Below the pieces are notes generated by a model. The model searched no databases. It was not told where the DNA came from and saw only the letters and a list, made by a program, of their open reading frames with translations. Positions 61,786 to 64,000 of a DNA stretch of 64,000 bases are shown here, in pieces. Both the position numbers and the translations under genes were made by a program. The stretch spans positions 9,052,001 through 9,116,000 of the forward strand of contig NZ_BJHV01000001.1 in assembly GCF_005405925.1 (NCBI RefSeq), in the 5' to 3' direction. This DNA comes from Streptomyces antimycoticus (lineage in GTDB: Bacteria > Actinomycetota > Actinomycetes > Streptomycetales > Streptomycetaceae). Numbering within the stretch: position 1 is the first letter of the stretch; every line of letters starts with the position of its first letter.

Positions 61786-62547
61786 TCAGACCCTGACGAT
61801 CTGGGGGCCCAGCAGTGAATAGCGATGTGCCTCGGTCAGCGGTAGACCGGTGTCGGTCACGATCGTTTCGAAGTCCGAGACATCTGCGAACCGGCAGAAG
61901 CTGACGGCTCCGAATTTGGTGTGCACCCCGGAGAAGATCTTCCGCCGGGATACCCGCACCACCTGCGCCTTGACCTCGCTGACCGCCGGATCCGGGGTGG
62001 TCAGGCCGTACTGGCGGGAGATGCCATTGGCGCCGATGAACGCCAGGTCGATGACGAAGCCCGAGAGCATATGGGTCGCCCAGTGGTCGACGGTGGCCAT
62101 CGTGCCGCCGCGCACCCGGCCGCCGAGGAGCAGCACGGTGGTGTTGTCACGGGTGGCGAGGCCGGTGGCGGTCGTGAGGGAAGCGGTGATCACGGTGAGC
62201 GGCCGGTCCCGGGGCAGGGCCTCCGCGATCAGCTGCGGGGTGAATCCCTCGTCGATGAAGACCGTCTCGGCATCGCCCAGCAGATCGGCGGCCGCGCTCG
62301 CGATCCGCGACTTCTCCGGCACATGCATGGTGGTGCGGAAGGCCAGGGTGGTCTCGAAACCGGCGCTCTCCACGGGGTAGGCACCGCCATGGGTACGCCG
62401 CACCAGTCCGTGCTGCTCCAGAACCCGCAGATCGCGACGGACCGTCTCCTTGGACACCCCGAGGTCGGCGGCGAGCTTGCCCACATCGACGACGCCGGCA
62501 CGGCGAGCCGTGTCGAGGATCTCCCGACGGCGTTCCTCGGCGTCCAC
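61786..62547 (-). CDS. DeoR-family transcriptional regulator of the polyol operon
   Basis: A 253-residue regulator: EERRREILDTARRAGVVDVGKLAADLGVSKETVRRDLRVLEQHGLVRRTHGGA (HTH, in pieces), then the sensor domain with VFIDEGFTPQLIAEAL, VITASLTTATGLA, FIGANGISRQYG and TDTGL. GTG 62547 has AGGAGG nine bases upstream. The DxG region normally DSGTT reads DEGFT here. Upstream gene of the ABC operon on the same strand and probably its regulator in response to a phosphorylated sugar. Confidence 0.92.
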   Translation of the reverse strand: MDAEERRREILDTARRAGVVDVGKLAADLGVSKETVRRDLRVLEQHGLVRRTHGGAYPVESAGFETTLAFRTTMHVPEKSRIASAAADLLGDAETVFIDEGFTPQLIAEALPRDRPLTVITASLTTATGLATRDNTTVLLLGGRVRGGTMATVDHWATHMLSGFVIDLAFIGANGISRQYGLTTPDPAVSEVKAQVVRVSRRKIFSGVHTKFGAVSFCRFADVSDFETIVTDTGLPLTEAHRYSLLGPQIVRV

Positions 62548-62827
62548 GCCGCACCTCCTGCCTTGTCTTTCGGCTTGCGTGGCAGTTTTACAAGCGTGCA
62601 ACAGGAGTGGCCAGCCTTGGCACCGCGGAGATCGTGACTGTATGCGCCCGTTTCACAACCGTTATCTCAGCAGGTCAGAACGGATGAGGCAACGGACGGT
62701 GAGGAACCCGGATGCCTGATTGTCCCCCCGGCGGGCCCGATTCTCGCCCGTTTGCCGAAAGAGGGCGTGAACGGAGCCCGACCGGGCGCCTCCAGATACT
62801 GGGGAATGCCCGAACGGACATGTGCTA

Positions 62828-64000
62828 TCAGCGGGCGAGCGCCCCGGAGGCATCCAGAATCCGGCCCGCGACCTTGACCGAGTCCACCAAGGGGTGGAGT
62901 GCCAGGGCCCGCAGGGCCGCGTCACGGGCGATGCCCGAATCGGTGCCCGCTTCGGTCGTGGCCGCCTCGATGGCCGAGCGCTCCACGGCCTTGAGCGACA
63001 GCATCAGGCCGAGCTGGTCCGGCGCCACCGCACCGGTCGCCAGCGGCCGCGCCCCGCCCGCGTCCACCAGGCAGGGGACCTCCACCACGGCGTCCTCGTC
63101 CAGCCCGGGGACCGCCGTACGGTTGCGCACGTTGAGGATCAGCGTGGCGCGCTCATCGCGGGCGATGGCCCGCATGATGGCGAGCGCGATCCGGTCGTAG
63201 CCGCCGCCGTCCAGATCGCAGGAGTCGCGCTCCCAGCCGCCGGTGGCCTCGCGGCTCTCGGCCATATACGTGGCCTCGCGCTCCAGCCGGGTGCGCTCCC
63301 ACGCCGTGAGCGCCCCGGGCGCGCCCGAGCCCGCCGTCTCGTAGAACCGGGCCTGCTGGTCGCGGAGGAACTCCCCACGGGTGGCGGGGGATTGGCGGAT
63401 CGAGGCCACCGCCTCCCGGTTGAAGTAGTAGTAGTGCAGATACTCGTTGGGCAGCGCGCCGAGGGCCCGCAGCCACTCGGCGCCGAAGAGCTTGCCCTCC
63501 TCGAACGACTCCAGGGCGGCGGGGTCGCCGAGCAGCTCAGGCAGCCGGTCCCGGCCGTCCACCACCACCCGACGCAGCCAACCCAGATGGTTGAGGCCCA
63601 CATAGTCGTAGACGGCCCGGTCCGGATCGGCCCCGACCGCCCGCGCGGCCCGGCGGCACAGGCCGACCGGGGAGTCGCAGATGCCGATCACCCGGTCGCC
63701 GAGCACCCGCTGCATCGCCTCGGTGACCATGCCCGCGGGATTGGTGAAGTTGATGACCCAGGCGTCCGGGGCCACGGTGGCGATCCGCTCCGCGATCCGC
63801 AGCGCCACCGGGAGCGTGCGCAGCCCGTAGAGCACCCCGCCCGCGCCCACGGTCTCCTGCCCCAGCACCCCTTCGCCGAGCGGAATCCGCTCGTCGTTCG
63901 CCCGGCCTTCCAGACCGCCCACGCGGATGGCCGAGAAGACGAAGTCGGCGCCGCGCAGCGCCTCGTCGAGATCGGTGGTGGCCCGGACCGCGGGGGCGGT
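62828..64000 (-). CDS. GH4 6-phospho-glycosidase, N-terminus cut by window edge
   Basis: Family 4 NAD- and Mn-dependent glycosidase. The visible 390 residues include INFTNPAGMVTEAM, the metal Cys in GICDSPVGLC, the metal His in YVGLNHLGW, NEYLHYYYFN, and VEVPCLVDAGGARPLATG. The frame is open to base 64000 (residues ALRGADFVFSAIRVGGLEG are the expected family start region), so the NAD-binding N-terminus is beyond the window. By signature closest to 6-phospho-beta-glucosidases. It lies upstream of the DeoR regulator on the same strand, 280 bases from its start; it may provide substrate to the same pathway. Confidence 0.92.
   Translation of the reverse strand, partial: TAPAVRATTDLDEALRGADFVFSAIRVGGLEGRANDERIPLGEGVLGQETVGAGGVLYGLRTLPVALRIAERIATVAPDAWVINFTNPAGMVTEAMQRVLGDRVIGICDSPVGLCRRAARAVGADPDRAVYDYVGLNHLGWLRRVVVDGRDRLPELLGDPAALESFEEGKLFGAEWLRALGALPNEYLHYYYFNREAVASIRQSPATRGEFLRDQQARFYETAGSGAPGALTAWERTRLEREATYMAESREATGGWERDSCDLDGGGYDRIALAIMRAIARDERATLILNVRNRTAVPGLDEDAVVEVPCLVDAGGARPLATGAVAPDQLGLMLSLKAVERSAIEAATTEAGTDSGIARDAALRALALHPLVDSVKVAGRILDASGALAR

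Overview
The window looks like chromosomal DNA of a Streptomyces-type actinomycete. GC content is very high throughout, translation-coupled ATGA and GTGA gene junctions are common, GTG starts follow strong purine-rich ribosome sites, and there are many secreted enzymes, an actinomycete-style gas vesicle cluster and a snapalysin gene. No tRNA, rRNA, CRISPR array, insertion sequence or prophage was seen.

Layout. (1) 1-9642 is a stress or dormancy-like island: four tandem-domain universal stress proteins, a CBS-BON protein, a zinc alcohol dehydrogenase, a nicotinate phosphoribosyltransferase (cut by the window start) and phosphoketolase. GC-rich palindromes lie in the control regions. The gene set resembles the mycobacterial DosR/DevR regulon and its Streptomyces counterpart. 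(2) 9682-14909 holds polyol and C1 redox genes: an AldO-type alditol oxidase, glycerol facilitator (frameshifted), glycerol kinase and a formaldehyde-dehydrogenase-like enzyme. (3) 14997-20105 is a coupled gas vesicle operon (Y, Z, A, F, G, O, J, L, S, K types), followed by an ArsR-type regulator. (4) 21329-27277 is a leftward operon: polar amino-acid ABC transporter, M19 dipeptidase and CocE/NonD hydrolase (frameshifted). (5) 27467-32440 holds a GNAT gene with an oxidoreductase-like N-terminus and a sulfur-type leader peptide, an MFS exporter, an acyl-CoA synthetase and a TetR regulator. (6) 32498-41647 is mostly carbohydrate and acid metabolism: secreted GH2 (frameshifted), SDR, a small secreted lamin-tail protein, GH65, a MatC-like carrier and its GntR regulator. 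(7) 41779-48974 is secretory: an S1 protease, a two-domain laccase, and a coupled pair encoding ThuA plus PQQ-type sugar dehydrogenase and cupredoxin plus 3-keto-disaccharide hydrolase. (8) 49131-57480 holds recQ, snapalysin, a DeoR-controlled cluster (Nramp-like transporter, 2-hydroxyacid dehydrogenase, HpcH/HpaI aldolase) and an FAD oxidoreductase. (9) 57559-64000 holds a DeoR-linked sugar or polyol ABC operon with a zinc dehydrogenase, plus a GH4 glycosidase cut by the window end.

Five genes (alcohol dehydrogenase 3' end, glpF, gvpY-like, CocE/NonD hydrolase, GH2) are each restored to a full-length family-like protein by adding one G/C to a short G/C run. This points to systematic homopolymer errors in the assembly more than to real gene decay. 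The most interesting biology is the secreted ThuA/PQQ dehydrogenase plus cupredoxin/3-keto-disaccharide hydrolase pair beside a laccase. It looks like an extracellular 3-keto-sugar pathway with its own copper electron acceptors.
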